Origin: Acanthacorydalis orientalis | Taxonomy: Eukaryota; Arthropoda; Insecta; Megaloptera; Corydalidae | Length of the DNA stretch: 64,000 nucleotides | Direction of reading: 5' to 3' | Assembly (NCBI GenBank): GCA_034766995.1 | Contig: CM068320.1 | Location: 5,922,501-5,986,500, forward strand | Shown: piece after piece, positions 37,280 through 50,207 of the stretch | How the letters are laid out: each line of letters begins with the position of its first letter | Position numbering within the stretch: the first letter of the stretch is position 1 | Notes under the pieces: model-generated | Told to the model about the DNA's origin: nothing | Seen by the model: only the letters and a program-made list of their open reading frames with translations | Databases searched by the model: none | Position numbers and translations under genes: made by a program

Positions 37280-38183
37280 AAGGGTTTTCCAAAAGGGACA
37301 CAATTTTTTAAGAGCTTATATTAAACAGATGTCAAACAGCTGTATTTTTTGGCATTCGTTAAATTTTGTCATTGCTATTTTAAGTAATGGCTTCGTATGC
37401 AACTAAAAAACGCATTGAAATAATACAAATTTTATTATGAAAATGGGCATTTTATAAAAAAAATACATTTCGTAAATTATTCTGGATATTTATTCTCTAT
37501 ATCCTATTTCATCTGAATCAACAATTCTTCGGTGAGTGAATAAATTTGGGGAGACTGGATCAGTTAAAATTACAAAAACACCAATATGTGTTCATTCGTA
37601 TGTTAGAGTCACTGGTCATTACGTTTTTTCGAATCAAAGTAGTAAAGCGATTACTGTGAATGGAGAAAGATACCGAAACATGGTAACCAATTGTTTGTGG
37701 ATAGAATTTGATGATATTGATCTAGAGGACATGTTGTTCCAACAGAATGGGGTAACAAGCTACACAGCTACTGAAACAATTGGTTTATTGAGGACGAAAT
37801 TTCCTCGTATCGTTATTTTCTGAAATGTAAACATTTATTGACCACATATATTCTGCGATTTAACACCTTTGGACTACTTTCTTTGGGATCACGTTAAAGT
37901 ACAAGTGTATTTCAATAATCCTTAAACAATTTCCGTCCTAAAAGATGAAATTCTAAGAGTAATTGGTGAGATAGAGCCGTAGTTGTGTACGAATAGTATT
38001 GAAAATTTTAACAAGAGAATGATTACTTGTAAGAAAGCATGCGGTGATCATCTACATAATATTATTTTTCATTTATAAATCACATACTCCTAACTATTCT
38101 TTACAATAAAGAAACTCGAAATTTTAGAGCAAATTCTATGTTTTATTTCAATTAAAAAATTGCATCCTTATTAGAAAACTCTA
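37280..38183 (+). mobile_element. rosa-type (DD41D) mariner relic, internally deleted
   Basis: About 900 bp with imperfect 29-bp inverted ends (23 of 29 match): the left begins AGGGTTTTCCAAAAGGGAC and the right, inverted, AGAGTTTTCTAATAAGGAT. Transposase traces run from an ATG at 37387 to a stop near 38076. The family assignment rests on the LTPLDYFLW block and on the conserved neighbours ITVNGERYR, FDDIDLEDMLFQQNG and HLHNIIF, which match insect transposases of the DD41D type as I remember them. Confidence 0.75.
37387..38076 (+). pseudogene. DD41D transposase remnant
   Basis: It begins MASYATKKRIEIIQILL (first helix region). After frameshifts it continues with a SESTIL piece and NKFGETGSVKITKTP. 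It then jumps within one frame to SSKAITVNGERYRNMVTNC, so about 130 residues, including the first catalytic aspartate, are deleted. The second block reads FQQNGVTSYTA where FQQDGATCHTA is expected, so the second aspartate is Asn. After a stop the third block, CDLTPLDYFLWDHVK, is readable, then the C-terminus ending HLHNIIFHL. Inactive. Confidence 0.75.
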
Positions 38184-40851
38184 TATATAGATGTATGTAT
38201 GTGATTATAAGTATTTGTGTTTAGGTAAAAGTTGTACAGAAATAGAGATAATATCAAGTAGGAAAATGTAATAGTTTTAATAAGATTAATTATAATTTGT
38301 GTGTAAAAAATAAAGTAAATCATTAAATAGCAACTATTCAAATGTATGCTAAGGTTAAAAAAGTGAAATGATATTATTTAATTTTATAGCCATAAAAATT
38401 GTGTATTATGATTAACTATTACTAATATTTCATTTAATAGTTTTTTAATAATAATATTTTTTTCCTAAAATTGTTATAGTATTTATCGCACAGTAGTTTT
38501 TATCATTCCGCATAAATTCACTTTTGTAAATAAATTTTTATCTCTCCATGAATCACAAAATTTTATAATGATCACATTTATTCAAGAATGATAATACTAA
38601 TCGTTTTTCTTTATCGCATAGGCGCATTATGATGACTATATCATTATCGTCCAAGTTTTAAGTATACCAAAAAATCTTTAAAATAGTTTCTTTGCCTTAA
38701 CTGTTTGAGGCTTATGGTGCTGAAGCCGATATATACTTGAGAAATTTTCGAATATGATAAACAATAAATTATTAAAATTTTTAATCAAAAAATGAATTGT
38801 GTTTTATTAAGACGATTCACATAATACATTTCTGTTGTGTGTTTAAACGGTGTAAGACTTTATATTAAAGTATTACTCATTCATATAATAAATAATTATA
38901 TTTTTATATGTATATTTTTATATGATTTAAAAACTAAATAACCAAGGTAGTTGTAATATTTATTATTTACCTAATGGTTAGTAAATGAGATTTATATAAT
39001 TGAGACATTTATTTGTCTAAATTTTAACATTTTAGATATTGTTGAATGGAAACATATAATTGTTAATTTTAATTGTAAAAATATTTTAAAAGGGTTAACT
39101 TCCATCAATAAAACAGGTATATATATATGTTACAGATATTTTATATAACAGATATTGGTTCCATGTATTTTATTCAAAAGACAATTCTTAGAAAATACCA
39201 TTTTAAAATACACTTCTTTTATATCACTCTTCAAAACTCAGTTGTCTTGACTTGATTCTATCTGATTTATTCAAAGAACTAAGAAGACTAAGAAAATACC
39301 ATAGGTTTTGTGCAACAGAAAACGAATGCAGTATTAAAAAGAGAGAAAATTATTATCTGCAGAGGTATAGAGCATATATTTTCAACTTACAGTTCCTCTC
39401 AAATTCATGCTAAAGGTATTACAATTGTGACTATCCACCATTTTATTATATCACATTCAGTCAATGAAATTTAAAATATAATTATTTATTACATGTTACT
39501 TTAATTATAGACACTTTATGTTCTAGATGCAAAAAAGGGCTAAAAGAGTAAGGATTGTCATTTCATAAATAGTAATAAGCTTAACTTTTTTAGTGTGTAA
39601 ATTATTTAATAATTTTTTTATATTTAAAAATATTGTTTTGAATGAATTTCAAATATAGTTATTGTGTATTTATTTAATCTAAACTGTTTTGATTGATAAC
39701 AATTTTTTGTCAAATTTTCGAAATAATTATATAAATTTGAAAAAATATTCTATATATGTATATATATATATAAACGTTTAGTGAGATAATGCTATTTATG
39801 TTAATAAGTTTTAAATATATTTTTTTTCATTTTATTTAAAAAATAATCTATAATCAAATAATTAATTCTTTAATTAAACATTAGTAACAGTGGTCTAAAA
39901 GATTTGAACAGCTTAAACAAAAGTAACTACATCTCTATAGGTTACAGATGTTTACCGTAATTCATTGGCTAACATCCACTATTTTAGGATTGAGAGATAG
40001 GCATATTTTGTTAAAATTGTGACACTTCGTTTATATTTTTACTTCTTTGTTCCTATAAGACATTATATAAACCAATTCATGCGTTAGGAACTGTATTGTA
40101 AATATTTTTCAGCTAAAAGTTAATCAATTATTACCTGATCAGAACTCATCTCACCAGATTATTCTAACCTGGAGTGATATGACATGATTTATTCAGACGT
40201 GATTATCAGAATTCGATTGAAAACTTTTTCCAGTTACAAATCTAACCAGGCATGGGCAACCATATCTGATCTGAAATGACGTAAGTAGATCTTATCTAAC
40301 TTGATTAAACCAGCTTAGGAAAGAGTTATGGTTTTAAAAAATATAGAAATATATTTCGTCAGTATTTCGCCTTCTTAAATATAAAATAGATATTTTAAAA
40401 AATATTTAAAAAAATATATAAATACCTACTCAGAATTATGTCAAATTTATGCAGAACAATTAAAGCTGTATTTTATAATTGGAAAAAGTTTAGAGTGTAA
40501 ATTATATTTACCGTTATTATCTCCTTTTCTTGAATACATCTTTATTAGACTTTATTTAACCACCCTTTAATGTAGATGGAACTTAACCTAACTTAAATTA
40601 ATTATACGTAAACACCAAAAATATACAGAAAATTTGTATTTTAGGAAAATTCTATTATTAATATGATTAATCACAGAATGTTATTAATGCTGTATGCAAT
40701 ATGTTTAATAAATTTTAGTATTATATAGCCACAACACCAATAAAAAATCGGCAATAAATTGCAGAAATAAGGATAATAGATATATTTCATTTGAATAAAC
40801 TTTCTTTTTCGAAAATTGATACGATTATTAGATAAACTTTAATATATTATG
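38184..40851. other. AT-rich stretch, nothing recognised
   Basis: No transposon or gene that I can support. About 39890-40330 is slightly less AT-rich but carries no motif I recognise. Confidence 0.5.
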
Positions 40852-41401
40852 TTAGGTTGGTAGACAAATAATTGCAGTTTATGACCTTCCAATTCATATA
40901 CATTTTTTTAATTTAAGTTGTCTTAAATGGATCAGAACGACTAATGCCTAATTTTTGTGTCAGCTCTCGACTTGATGTGCGTGGTTCTAATTCAACTAAC
41001 GCTTTCAGTTGGTCGTTCTGAACTGAAAAAGACGCCCGCTATCTTCATCTTCAAGGCTCTCATTCCTAGCACGAAATTTTTGGAACCACCATTGCACTGT
41101 CGTTCCTTAACAGTACCCACGCCAAAAATGTCGTTCAGTGCACTAACAGTTTCCTCTGCTTTACTACCCGTTTTAAAAGCATAAAAAAATAATCTTATTT
41201 GCTTCTTTTCCATATTTAATTCAATATTCCAATTTAAAGCAAAATTAATAATATAACCAATGTCGATGTTACCAAAATAAAGACCCAAAATGCACATTAA
41301 TATGATATTAACACAAATACGTTGAAATTACACTTTCATTGAAAAAAAGTAAGGTTAGAATTCAGAATACAAAATCGCAATTATTTTCCTACCGAACTTA
41401 A
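40852..41401 (-). mobile_element. Short mariner derivative, copy 4 (550 bp)
   Basis: The ends read TTAGGTTGGTAGAC and, inverted, TTAAGTTCGGTAGG. Same layout as the copy at 7756-8307. The minus-strand helix-turn-helix region is broken by frameshifts: KTGSKAEETVSALNDIFGVG is followed by an altered frame. The junction to the 3' terminal region is shared. The TA duplication is not clean at either end. Confidence 0.87.
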
Positions 41402-42640
41402 TCAAAAAGTTTTGGTCACGCTGTATTCATAACATATTCATCGCATATTTTGTTTTGTTATATAAGAGTAAAATTGTTGCAAAACACGTTTATACCATCT
41501 TCATACTACATTTTTAATCTAATTTAAGAAGCTAAGTGCATTGTCTTATAAATTATGTATACTACTGCACTTAACACGAGATCATTCGTATGCATTACAT
41601 CTCATGTATACTAGAGTCATCCTTTACTGAGACAATCTTATCTGTTGAAGTATAATATTTGTTATCCAAATATCATTATGAATTTTTATATGAATTAAAT
41701 AAAAAAATAATATTTTAAATATTTTTTCACATTGATGCTCCAATACTTTTTAAATTTTATTCCAAAAAAAAATATAAATAAAATGATATGATCTTCGATA
41801 AGAATATTTTTCTTAGATATTTTTGTTTATTTATTTTAAAGAAAAATATATAAAAACAATTATTTATATATTTCTTCAATTTTCAATTTGAACTTCGCCT
41901 TTGGTTATATAAAATTCAAACAAATATTACATGTTTCCTATTTTTAAACATTCATATTGCTTAAATAAGTACATTTTCTATTGGAGAAAATATTTTTTGT
42001 GATACATAAATCTATTTATTTTTGTACTATTTACATTTTCTTTTCTGACATATTTTAATTATATTAAACGAGTTTTGTAATATAAATAAATACATATTTT
42101 GTAACAAAAAGTGTAACAATATTTAGTACTAAAAATGGGGACATGATATTTGTACATATATGAAATTTAAACCTGGCTACAAATATACAAGCATATAATT
42201 AAATGAAGTTAAACTATGAATTTTAGAGAAGAGCTATAGTATATATTCACGAGAGAGTGATATTGCGGAAATTATACAATTTTATACATTTACATATGTG
42301 AAGTTGTATACACACATAATTATAAATATATAAATACGTGTTTATACATATATATGTATATATATATATATATATTTATGACCCAAAGTTTCCCTACCTA
42401 ATACAGACTGGAACATTAAATAAATTTTTAGTCTTTTTTTATATAATTTTTCTTTGTTAAACAAGATTTTCATATCTTCTAAAGAAAGTTGATACACTAC
42501 TATAGAAAAATTAACGAATTTCACTTTTAAAATTGTTAAAAACAACTTTATATCCTTTTTTCATTCAATGTATTTTTTCCACAATGATTGAATTTTGAAA
42601 TTAATAAGGAATCGCTATGGGATCAATTTAGACTGTAATA
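41402..42640. other. AT-rich stretch, nothing recognised
   Basis: Only a short TA run at about 42340-42375 and a minus-strand open frame (42342-42545) without motifs. Confidence 0.5.
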
Positions 42641-42718
42641 GATCCACTTAAAACCACTTAAATTGGAAAATTTATATGAATTTAAAGGTCTTAAACCATA
42701 ATTATTTTTCTACAAATC

Positions 42719-42721
<3 letters not shown>
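42641..42721 (+). mobile_element. Short mariner derivative, copy 5 (3' end only)
   Basis: Only the last 81 bp of the family remain, from the shared junction (CCACTTAAAACCACTTAAAT) to the end TCTACAAATCTAA, followed by TA and immediately by a (TA)n array. It lies about 150 bp from mariner copy B. Confidence 0.75.

Positions 42722-42757
<36 letters not shown>
42722..42757. repeat. (TA)n microsatellite at a mariner-derivative end
   Basis: About 34 bp of TA beginning at the TA target of copy 5. Confidence 0.92.
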
Positions 42758-42759
<2 letters not shown>

Positions 42760-42868
42760 ACCTATTTTATTTATTCACATTTAAATAACATCACAATTAT
42801 TTATTAATTAATCCTTCGTTATGAATTTTTGCTTTTATTTTAACAGATCTTATTTTATGTACTTTTTA

Positions 42869-43769
42869 AAGTACAACAATTAAGTAATGCGACAAAATTC
42901 AAAAATCGAGTATATTTAAAAATTAAGGTACATCGCTGCGATCCCCTTCAAAGTAGTCCCCTCCCGCATCTATACACTTATTCCAGCGAGTTTTCCAGTT
43001 TTCGTAACAATTCTGGAAAACTTCTTGTGGGACCTCTCCGAGTACCCTCGTCACAGATTCTTGGATATCTTTAACGGAGTCAAAATGTCGACCTTTGACG
43101 AATTTTTTCATATGGGGGAATAGGAAAAAGTCGCAGGGTGACATGTCCGGTGAATAGGGCGGTTGTGGTAACGTTGCGATGCCTTTAGACGCCAAAAACT
43201 GAGAGACACTGAACGCACTGTGACAGGGAGCATTGTCGTGATGCAGAACCCAAGTCTTCGCGATCTCTGGACGCACTCTGAGCACCCTTTTTCGTAATTT
43301 TTCGAGCACATTGCGGTAGAATACTTGATTTACGGTTTGTCCAGGTGGTACGAACTCTTTGTGAACCACCCCTTTGCTGTCGAAGAAGCAAATCAACATG
43401 GTATTCACTTTGGACTTGCTCATTCTCGCCTTCTTTGGCCTTGGTGCTCCAGGGGACAGCCACTGTTGGCTTTGTCGTTTAGTTTCGGGGTCATATTGAA
43501 AGAACCAACTTTCATCACCAGTAATAACTCGATCGAGAAGAGTAGGATCACTTTCAACCTGCTCGAGACAATCTTGAGCGATGTTCATTCGGTGGGCTTC
43601 GTGACATGCAAAACACTAAACAGCTGGCGAAGAAATGATCGTACGAGGGTGGTCAAGGTCTCAATCGAGAGAGTAGGGATCTGCTATTACGGTGGCGGAG
43701 TTACAGGTTCGCAGTGTTACCACAGGCCGAGAAAAAAAATCGGTCGCATTACTTAATTGTCTGACCTCG
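42869..43769 (-). mobile_element. Young mariner copy B, internally deleted (about 900 bp)
   Basis: Nearly identical to copy A at 32675-33606, in opposite orientation. Its 5' end at 43769 is intact (CGAGGTCAGACAATTAAGTA on the minus strand) and followed by TA. The 3' end is worn: only ACAATTAAGTAATGCGACAA is preserved at 42875-42894. In the 5' leader it lacks 19 bp that copy A has. It has its own deletion of the DNA-binding domain, with breakpoints different from copy A. The G+C-rich composition stands out as in copy A. Confidence 0.93.
42923..43588 (-). CDS. Mariner transposase catalytic domain (221-residue open frame, N-truncated)
   Basis: This is the longest convincing protein-like frame in the window. 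It runs from ATG (MNIAQDCLEQ) to the natural C-terminus (GGDYFEGDRSDVP). The catalytic residues are complete: Asp25 in TGDESWFF, Asp118 in HHDNAPCH and Asp153 in SPDMSPCDFF, with 92 and 34 residues between them, the DD34D pattern of mariner. A normal transposase has about 345 residues; the missing 120 or so are the two helix-turn-helix motifs that bind the inverted repeats. The protein would therefore have the cutting domain but no specific binding and is unlikely to be functional. In-frame codons upstream of the ATG (encoding HEAHR) belong to the deleted protein. Subfamily not fixed. Confidence 0.8.
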   Translation of the reverse strand: MNIAQDCLEQVESDPTLLDRVITGDESWFFQYDPETKRQSQQWLSPGAPRPKKARMSKSKVNTMLICFFDSKGVVHKEFVPPGQTVNQVFYRNVLEKLRKRVLRVRPEIAKTWVLHHDNAPCHSAFSVSQFLASKGIATLPQPPYSPDMSPCDFFLFPHMKKFVKGRHFDSVKDIQESVTRVLGEVPQEVFQNCYENWKTRWNKCIDAGGDYFEGDRSDVP

Positions 43770-43771
43770 TA

Positions 43772-44950
43772 ATGTACAATAGAACTTACTTCTATTCTCA
43801 TTGAAGAGACCGTAATCAAAAGTCGTTATTATTCAGTGTAGTTTTATATTCGACTGTTTAAACATATTCTCAATAATTTTAAAGAAAAATTTATAAATGT
43901 ACATATAAAAAAAACAATCTTTAATCCATTGATATTTTTATTTTCCATGTACATATTTACATATTCTGTGTTATTCGATACTTCTCCATATCTATATTCA
44001 CATATACGGTATATTTGTTCATAACGAACATACATTGCATTGATTCAATTTAGAAAAAAATTGTAATAGTAGTTTATTTTGCATTTTTTTGTTCGGTGAG
44101 TTTTTCCAATTCTTAAGCACTAAATTTTATTTTTTATCCTTTAATTGAATAGTCAATTCGTAAAATTTTCTTAAAATTATTTTATTATTTTTGTTGACTG
44201 GACAAATGCATCTTGATTATATTTATCAGAACGATTTATACTAATCTACCTTATAATTTTTTCATTAGTAAGTTCCCCTAAAGTGATTAGTCAATTGTCA
44301 ATTATTAATAATTATTTATACTTTAGGATGTTAAAAATAATTTCTATATCTATTAATTTATGATGTGACATACAAGTGGCATGGTTTTCATCGAAACCTC
44401 CTTAAGTTTTTGATATGCTTTTTCTTCTGTATATAAAAATAGTTCACCTGGCTTAAAAAACAACAATTGTATGGAAAAAACTTCATTAATATGAAATCAT
44501 TACAACTTCTCAATCAAAGATGACGTATATTATTTATTTACTTTTCAGTATTAACCCATTTTTATAATTTTAATTTCTGTTAAGATACCACATTTAAACC
44601 ATTTTATAACAACTTCGTTTAATTATATTTACTAAAACTTAATATATTTTTCAATTGTTATAATTATATTTCATCTTACATCGGGAGCATTAAAATTCAT
44701 CGTTATAATTGAATTCATCGCTATATCAAAAAGTTAATTAAGAAACCATAGTTAACATCTGATTGACGTATTAATAATAAAACTGTCAATAATAAACTAG
44801 ATCGTTACGAATGAACTCTACCGTATTTTTAACTAAAAATTGATCACTACTGAAGGAATTTATCTATGTACTTTATAGAGTACTTTTTATTTAACATTGC
44901 ATTACATGTAATAAAATATTTCTAGCTTTTAACATTTCTTCTTCACCATA
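43772..44950. other. AT-rich stretch, nothing recognised
   Basis: No supportable feature; the minus-strand open frame at 43844-44035 has no motif. Confidence 0.5.
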
Positions 44951-44959
44951 TATATCTTT

Positions 44960-45054
44960 CTATATAAATTAAATCAAAATTATCAACAAAAAAATTTTAT
45001 AAAACAACACATTGAAAAAATAATCTATCTTCCAGAATGTTTATATATACTAAC

Positions 45055-45098
<44 letters not shown>

Positions 45099-45117
45099 CC
45101 ATGACGTTGAGTTATTT
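44960..45117. repeat. Copy of the ATCAAAATTATC-(TA)n repeat family
   Basis: It begins near ATCAAAATTATCAACAAAA and continues through AATAATCTATCTTCCAGAAT, then a (TA)n array (45057-45096), then AATCCATGACGTTGAG. The same order occurs at 63300-63470. The right part is cut off by mariner-derivative sequence. Confidence 0.75.
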
Positions 45118-45399
45118 ATATAGGACAAGGTTTCAATGATATGGTTTATATTCTTACCACCCGTTTTAAACTCAAATAAAAATGTTCTTTTTTGCTTCCT
45201 TTCCATCTTTAATTCAATATCCTAAGTTGAAACAAAATTTATAATAAAATCAAAATCTATGTAATCAAAATACAGCTCAAAAATGCACTTTAAAATGATA
45301 TTGACATGAACACGATGAAATGACAGTTTCTTTGAAAAAAATTAATGTTTTTAAAAAGAATTCAGAAAAAAAAACACAATTATTTTCTAATCAACGTAA
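45118..45399 (-). mobile_element. Short mariner derivative, copy 6 (5' half)
   Basis: It keeps the 5' terminal region (end at 45399, followed by TA), the leader and the transposase start MERKQKRTFLFEFKTGG (Met at 45206). This shows the start codon that copy 1 has lost. The rest of the helix-turn-helix region is missing and the element stops at the neighbouring (TA)n-bearing repeat. Confidence 0.8.
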
Positions 45400-47452
<2,053 letters not shown>

Positions 47453-47641
47453 CTGTGTATGTTGTGTTTCAAAAATATAACATCGAGTTAATTAATAAAA
47501 CCATTAAAGAAAATAAAAACTACAAAAAAATGAGACAGACTTATTATTGGCAAAGAACATATAATTTCTCTGAAATCAGAGGATGGCATGAGAATATTTA
47601 ACAAAACATGAATGATCAAGTGAGTAGAAGAATCCTACACT

Positions 47642-47938
47642 ATGTTAAACAAAAATGCATCTAATGAAGAAAACGAGGACAGAAAACTTACAAACCAATC
47701 CCCACCAGCACTACTGGAAGAGATCGAATATGCAATAAAGAGTATGGAAAATGGAGGAGCAGTAGAGAATGATGAATTAATAGTAGATATCTTCAAACTG
47801 GTAGGAGAAAAAACTGAAAAAGTTCTCTCCGATATATTCACATCGTGTATGGAAAAAAGAACTATTCCAGATAAATGGAGCGAAGCCACCGTAATTCTTC
47901 TACACAAGAAAGGAGATAAAGAAGATTTGAAAAACTAA
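47642..47938 (+). pseudogene. RTE reverse transcriptase, first blocks
   Basis: It reads LLEEIEYAIKSMENGGAVEN, in which the usual KNGKAAGPDGI motif is largely lost, then CMEKRTIPDKWSEATVILLH and KKGDKEDLKN. The next codon is a stop where NYRPISLL would continue; the following frame reads WQISLLVTIYKILSKII, so a single nonsense change plus drift broke it. Confidence 0.85.
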
Positions 47939-48064
47939 TGGCAAATTAGTTTACTAGTTACAATATATAAAATCTTGTCAAAAATAATATCAAAACGTTT
48001 ACAAGCGCAGCTAGATTTCGCACAACCGAGGGAACAAACAGGATTTCCAAGATAATTTAATACA

Positions 48065-48520
48065 ATGGATTGCATTCAGGTAATGAGGGAAGTAATTAGC
48101 CGGTCAAATGAATATAAAATACCAGTACGTCTTAGATTTATAGACTATGAAAAGGCATTCGATTCTAATACCACATCATCGGTCATATCTGCATTGAAGA
48201 ACCAGGGCGTAGAGAACACATGCATCGAGTTGCTTGATAATATCTACAAGAATGCAACCTTAACAGTGAAACTATATGAAGAAACAGACAAGTTAAAAAT
48301 CGAGAAAGTTATAAGACATGGAGATGGAATTTCTCTGAAATTATTTACTGCGGCTTTGGAAGAAATATTCAAGTATTCGTTCGACTGGGAGCCAAACAGA
48401 ATCGAAATAAAAGGCGAAAAGTTAAGTCACCTTTGGTTTGTTGATGATATCGTTCTCTTCGCAAGTACTTTGGAAATGCTACTCTGGAATTTTATGATGC
48501 TAGTTAATAAATTGACTTAA
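48065..48520 (+). pseudogene. RTE reverse transcriptase palm, blocks A to C
   Basis: Block A is FIDYEKAFDS (residues 25-34). The RQGDxISPKLF motif reads RHGDGISLKLF (84-94). The catalytic box is FVDD (125-128), usually FADD in this clade, within HLWFVDDIVLFAS. The region between (NQGVENTCIELLDNIYKNAT) is typical of RTE. A stop after VNKLT ends the frame before the thumb. Confidence 0.88.
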
Positions 48521-48678
48521 ACATGAACCACGCAAAAACAAAAGTGTCGTTTAATGCGTTTATATGCCCGAAAAAATTAAAATAAAAGAAGTTACAAAGT
48601 ATTTCTACTGCTATTTATATAGGCCAACTTAACAGCAAAGATGGATCATTCATTGAAAAAGTAAACAGAAGAATAAAA

Positions 48679-48915
48679 ATGGAATTGAGAGTATTTGGAA
48701 GAAATGCCTCGATATTTGAATCAAAAATCCCACTCTTTTTGAAGAAAAAAGTATTTGATCAATATATACAACTATCCCTTACCTATGGCAGGGAAACATG
48801 GGTGCTTAACGCCAAAATCATTCAAAAACTCCAAACGATTCAGATATGTATGAAAAGATGCATGCTAGGAATAACAAGAAAGTTTAGGAAAAGAATAAAA
48901 TGGATACGAAAATAA
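48679..48915 (+). pseudogene. RTE reverse transcriptase thumb and C-terminal region
   Basis: It reads MELRVFGRNASIFESKIPLF, then VFDQYIQLSLTYGRETWVLN (the TYGSETW landmark) and QICMKRCMLGITRK. The frame stops at IRK. The C-terminal DVIRRVKSLKWKYPEHSLRR follows within about 50 bp, and decayed pieces continue to about 49150. Confidence 0.85.
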
Positions 48916-49150
48916 ATAGAAGTCACAGATGTAATAAGAAGAGTAAAGAGTCTGAAATGGAAATATCCGGAGCATTCTTTAAGAAGAGAAGGCAATCGAT
49001 GAACAGCAAAAATTATTAATTGGGAACCAATGAATATAAAAGACCAAGGAAGAGACCAATGAACATATGGAAGTATAAAGAAATTAAAATTTTTATTGCA
49101 AATCAGTGGAAAAGAGAAGTGTTTTATTAAGGAACGGGTTTAAAATATTG

Positions 49151-50151
49151 AGTTTGTGAAAATAAAGAAACTCAAGAATAATTATTATAAAATATATATT
49201 AAATAATCAAAAGAAGATTTATTGTGACCAAAAACTATAACAATTTAGTGAGCGAAAAATAATACAAGAAACGATGCACTCACTGGTCACGCAGGGACGA
49301 TACTACCGTTTTCAGTTGAAATAAATATGTACAAACGATACAACAAACCATGTGTCCTTCTGAGTATGACCTGCCTGTTAAGACTCTTTCATCGATCCCA
49401 TCCTTTATCTTTTCTTAATTTCGCAGAAAGGTCAGTACCATATACCTCTCTTACATTGTATACGCAGATAACAAGAACATTTGTGCATACACATAATCTA
49501 ACAAAGTATATTTTTCTTAAATGATATTAAACATATAAACATTCGACAATCAACCCTCGACTATCGCCACCGACACACTTCAATGCCGACACTTTTGCAT
49601 GCACATAATCCAACAAGAAGCATTCAATCGTACAAGATGGAAAATCATGGCATCATTCATTAATGGATTGACAGAAACTTCTGCTTCTAATATATATGTG
49701 TGTATAAGATATTCATTTTAAATAACCTTTTTATAATTTTTCATTAATAAATACAGTTATATGTATATTATTCCGGAGACAGAATATGAGTCACATGAAT
49801 TCAGTGCCAATTTACCTGTTAAAATGTGCACATATAATAAATATAATTTCATATGTATAATATAAGGACGAGGCGCAATTAAGTACTCACAGTAATGAGA
49901 AAGCAACTCAATAAAATTAATAACACTTGTTAACAGACAAACAACTAGAATAATAACTAAAAAACATGAAAATTTAAATTACTGCCATGACTATTTTGAG
50001 AAATAATTGTGTTAAGATTTACAAAAGAACTTTTTATAAGTTCTCTACATAAAACTTGTAAATATAATTCTTTTCTTTTATATTGCTTGTAAAACATACA
50101 TAAACTGTATGAAAAATGTATTTTAATGTCCTTTATAAAATGTTAAAGCTG

Positions 50152-50153
<2 letters not shown>
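49151..50153. other. Non-coding stretch, G+C-richer in part
   Basis: About 49240-49690 is less AT-rich than its surroundings and includes two copies of a motif of about 29 bp (near 49478 and 49587, both ending in a form of CACATAATCYAACAA). It may be a worn transposon, but I could not assign it. Confidence 0.45.

Positions 50154-50206
<53 letters not shown>
50154..50206. repeat. (TA)n microsatellite
   Basis: About 52 bp of pure TA. Confidence 0.95.

Positions 50207-50207
<1 letters not shown>

Larger units (their letters stand above)
47460..49150 (+). mobile_element. RTE-type non-LTR retrotransposon relic (5'-truncated)
   Basis: Plus-strand pieces of an RTE polyprotein follow one another over about 1.7 kb: a linker ([14 protein letters not shown]), reverse transcriptase blocks and a C-terminal region (RRVKSLKWKYPEHSLRREGN). 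No endonuclease is present because the copy begins beside the (TA)n array. At least four stops or frameshifts interrupt it. Its wording differs from the element at 23545-25571, so the two represent different families. Confidence 0.88.

Noticed and set aside
43325..43756. 143-residue plus-strand open frame across mariner copy B
   Set aside because: It is antisense to the transposase with its catalytic triad and has an exact counterpart antisense to copy A (32859-33149), explained by the G+C-rich coding sequence.
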